Source: Stenotrophomonas sp. ZAC14D1_NAIMI4_1
Lineage (GTDB): Bacteria > Pseudomonadota > Gammaproteobacteria > Xanthomonadales > Xanthomonadaceae
Length of the DNA: 64,000 nucleotides
NCBI RefSeq assembly: GCF_003086775.1
Contig: NZ_CP026001.1
Location: 186,001-250,000, forward strand
Direction: 5' to 3'
Part shown: positions 62,374 to 64,000 of the stretch, piece after piece
Numbering within the stretch: position 1 is the first letter of the stretch
How the letters are laid out: every line of letters starts with the position of its first letter
Notes under the pieces: model-generated
The model's database searches: none
What the model was told of the DNA's origin: nothing
What the model saw: the letters and a program-made list of their open reading frames with translations, nothing else
Translations under genes and position numbers: made by a program

Positions 62374-64000
62374 AGGCGCTGCTGCGGGCCAACCGCATCG
62401 GCCGCATCATCCTGCGCTACCGCCTCGACGATCTGCTGCAGGGCACGCCGGCCGAGCGCTGGCTGCGCCTGGCCAAGCCCTTCGTGCCGCGCGCCTCGGC
62501 CGGCATCGCCTCGCAGTCGCGCGGTGCGCGCCTGCGCCTGGCGCTGCAGGACCTGGGCCCGATCTTCGTCAAGTTCGGGCAGATCCTGTCCACCCGCCGC
62601 GACCTGGTGCCGCCGGACGTGGCCAACGAACTGACCCTGCTGCAGGACCGGGTCAAGCCCTTCGATGGCGACACCGCGCGCCGCATCGTTGAAGAGGCGC
62701 TGGGCCTGCCGGTCAGCGAAGCGTTCGCCAGCTTCGACACCGAACCGCTGGCCTCGGCGTCGATCGCCCAGGTCCACGCCGCGACCTTGTCCGATGGCCG
62801 CCAGGTGGTGGTGAAGGTGCTGCGCCCGGGCATCGAGAAGCAGATCGATGCTGACATCGCCCTGCTCAATTCGCTGGCCGCGCTGGTCGAGCGCACCCAT
62901 CCGCGCGCCGACAAGATCCGCCCGCGCGAAGTGGTGGCCGAGGTCGAGAACACCCTGGCCGCCGAGCTGGACCTGCAGCGCGAAGGCGCCAATGCCAGCG
63001 TGCTGCGCCGCTTCTGGGAAAACAGCGACGACCTGTACGTGCCGGAAGTGATCTGGAGCCACACCGCCGAGCGCGCGCTGACCCTGGAGCGGGTGTGGGG
63101 CATTCCGTCCGACGACATCGCCGCGCTGGACAAGGCCGGCATCGACCGCAAGGCGCTGGCCGCCAAGGGCGTGCGGGTGTTCTACACCCAGGTGTTCCGC
63201 GACAACTTCTTCCACGCCGATGCGCACGCCGGCAACATCTGGGTCGACACCGATCCGGCGCGCCGCGACAACCCGCGCTTCATCGCGCTGGACTTCGGCA
63301 TCATGGGCCAGCTCTCGCAGGAAGATCAGTACTACCTGGCCGAGAATTTCATGGCCATCTTCAACCGCGATTACCGCCGTATCGCCGAACTGCACGTGCA
63401 GGCGCGCTGGATGCCGGACAACGTGCGCATCGACGATCTGGAAGCGGCGGTGCGTTCGGTGTGCGAACCGTACTTCACCCGCCCGCTGTCGCAGATCTCG
63501 CTGGCCGAGGTGCTGCTGAAGCTGTTCCGGGTGGCCCAGCGCTACCAGCTCACCCTGCAGCCGCAGCTGATCCTGCTGCAGAAGACCCTGCTGAACATCG
63601 AAGGCGTGGGCCGCCAGCTCGACCCGCAGATCGACATCTGGGCGGTGGCCAAGCCGGTCCTGGCCAGGATCCTGCGCGACCGCTACAGCCCGCGCCGGGT
63701 CGTGCGCGAGATCGGCAAGCGCCTGCCGGAAATCATGACCCACGCACCGGACATGCCGCGCCTGGTGCACGCCTGGCTGACCCAGCAGGTGGAAGGCCGC
63801 CACGAACTGGCGATGCGCTCGCGCGACCTGGTCACCCTCGATGCCAGCCTGCAGCGCCTGCAGAAGCGCGCGGTGGGGGCGATCACCGGCGTCGGCCTGC
63901 TGGCCATCGCCACGCTGATGTACGTGCTGCAGCCGCCCGGCTGGTACTGGGGCGACCTGCCGGTGCTGAGCCTGGGCGCCGCCGCGGTAGGGGCCTTCGC
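62370..64000 (+). CDS. ubiB: UbiB, ubiquinone biosynthesis ABC1/ADCK kinase-like protein (cut by the window end)
   Basis: 543 codons are visible without a stop. Family motifs occur in order: the KxGQ motif in [18 protein letters not shown] near residue 64, the Ala-rich loop [11 protein letters not shown] near 130, VVVKVLRPG, catalytic-type [11 protein letters not shown] near 288 and [10 protein letters not shown]. Near the right edge a membrane helix, [20 protein letters not shown], begins the C-terminal pair of helices that anchor UbiB. Only a few codons should be missing. It is translationally coupled to ubiJ. Confidence 0.95.
   Translation, partial: MKALLRANRIGRIILRYRLDDLLQGTPAERWLRLAKPFVPRASAGIASQSRGARLRLALQDLGPIFVKFGQILSTRRDLVPPDVANELTLLQDRVKPFDGDTARRIVEEALGLPVSEAFASFDTEPLASASIAQVHAATLSDGRQVVVKVLRPGIEKQIDADIALLNSLAALVERTHPRADKIRPREVVAEVENTLAAELDLQREGANASVLRRFWENSDDLYVPEVIWSHTAERALTLERVWGIPSDDIAALDKAGIDRKALAAKGVRVFYTQVFRDNFFHADAHAGNIWVDTDPARRDNPRFIALDFGIMGQLSQEDQYYLAENFMAIFNRDYRRIAELHVQARWMPDNVRIDDLEAAVRSVCEPYFTRPLSQISLAEVLLKLFRVAQRYQLTLQPQLILLQKTLLNIEGVGRQLDPQIDIWAVAKPVLARILRDRYSPRRVVREIGKRLPEIMTHAPDMPRLVHAWLTQQVEGRHELAMRSRDLVTLDASLQRLQKRAVGAITGVGLLAIATLMYVLQPPGWYWGDLPVLSLGAAAVGAF

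Noticed and set aside
60882..63803. 973-residue minus-strand open frame across methyltransferase, ubiJ and ubiB
   Set aside because: Spans three real genes on the other strand and has no recognisable domain.
1..64000. CRISPR arrays, tRNA or rRNA genes
   Set aside because: No regularly spaced direct repeats of array type and no cloverleaf or rRNA-like segment was seen on either strand by eye.

Overview
The window looks like chromosome from a member of the Stenotrophomonas maltophilia complex (Xanthomonadaceae). This rests on high GC, many xanthomonad-type proteins (Ax21, an Oar-like receptor, the OleABCD olefin cluster) and repeated GTAG-tipped stem-loops of the SMAG type described for S. maltophilia. 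No rRNA, tRNA or CRISPR was found.

Layout. 0-2 kb: a GST plus luciferase-like monooxygenase operon diverging from a LysR regulator. 2-10 kb: two small proteins, a UvrA-like ABC ATPase (UvrA2 type), an Oar-like TonB-dependent receptor and two small unknowns. 10-14.5 kb: a methionine-synthesis locus, with core-MetE (MesD type), its DUF1852 partner (MesX type) and an FMN reductase on one strand, and a LysR regulator and an MTHFR-like protein on the other, around one palindromic operator. 14.5-20.6 kb: envelope and miscellaneous genes (CPBP protease, L,D-transpeptidase, alanine-zipper lipoprotein, pentapeptide-repeat protein, CynX-type MFS, DUF4291). 20.7-31 kb: a lower-GC carbohydrate island with two convergent GH3 beta-glucosidases, LacI and DeoR regulators, a sugar-type MFS, an inositol-monophosphatase-family enzyme and decayed edges; shared palindromes tie its promoters together.

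31-41 kb: Ax21, an NAD(P)-dependent reductase with a divergent TetR gene and twin operators, a DyP peroxidase, a TPP-riboswitch-controlled TonB receptor plus PnuC-family transporter (probable thiamine uptake), an APH-type kinase and a glycine-zipper protein. 41-49.8 kb: a divergent two-component pair (NarL-type regulator and EvgS-like hybrid kinase), a cytochrome c lipoprotein, ETF-ubiquinone oxidoreductase, glutaryl-CoA dehydrogenase, TrmL and a small repeat protein. 50-64 kb: a fused M16 peptidase, a lipoprotein, oleA-oleB-(antisense ykgJ-type)-oleC-oleD, a DUF1328 protein, D-Ala-D-Ala ligase, a methyltransferase, ubiJ and the start of ubiB, which runs off the end.

Most promising for novelty: the mesD/mesX/flavin reductase/MTHFR-like locus with its operator; the two operator families of the carbohydrate island; an L,D-transpeptidase whose best ribosome site points at an ATC codon; a four-copy VRPSADQLA repeat protein; and SMAG repeats that supply stop codons. 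Start sites were chosen by eye from ribosome sites and family length.
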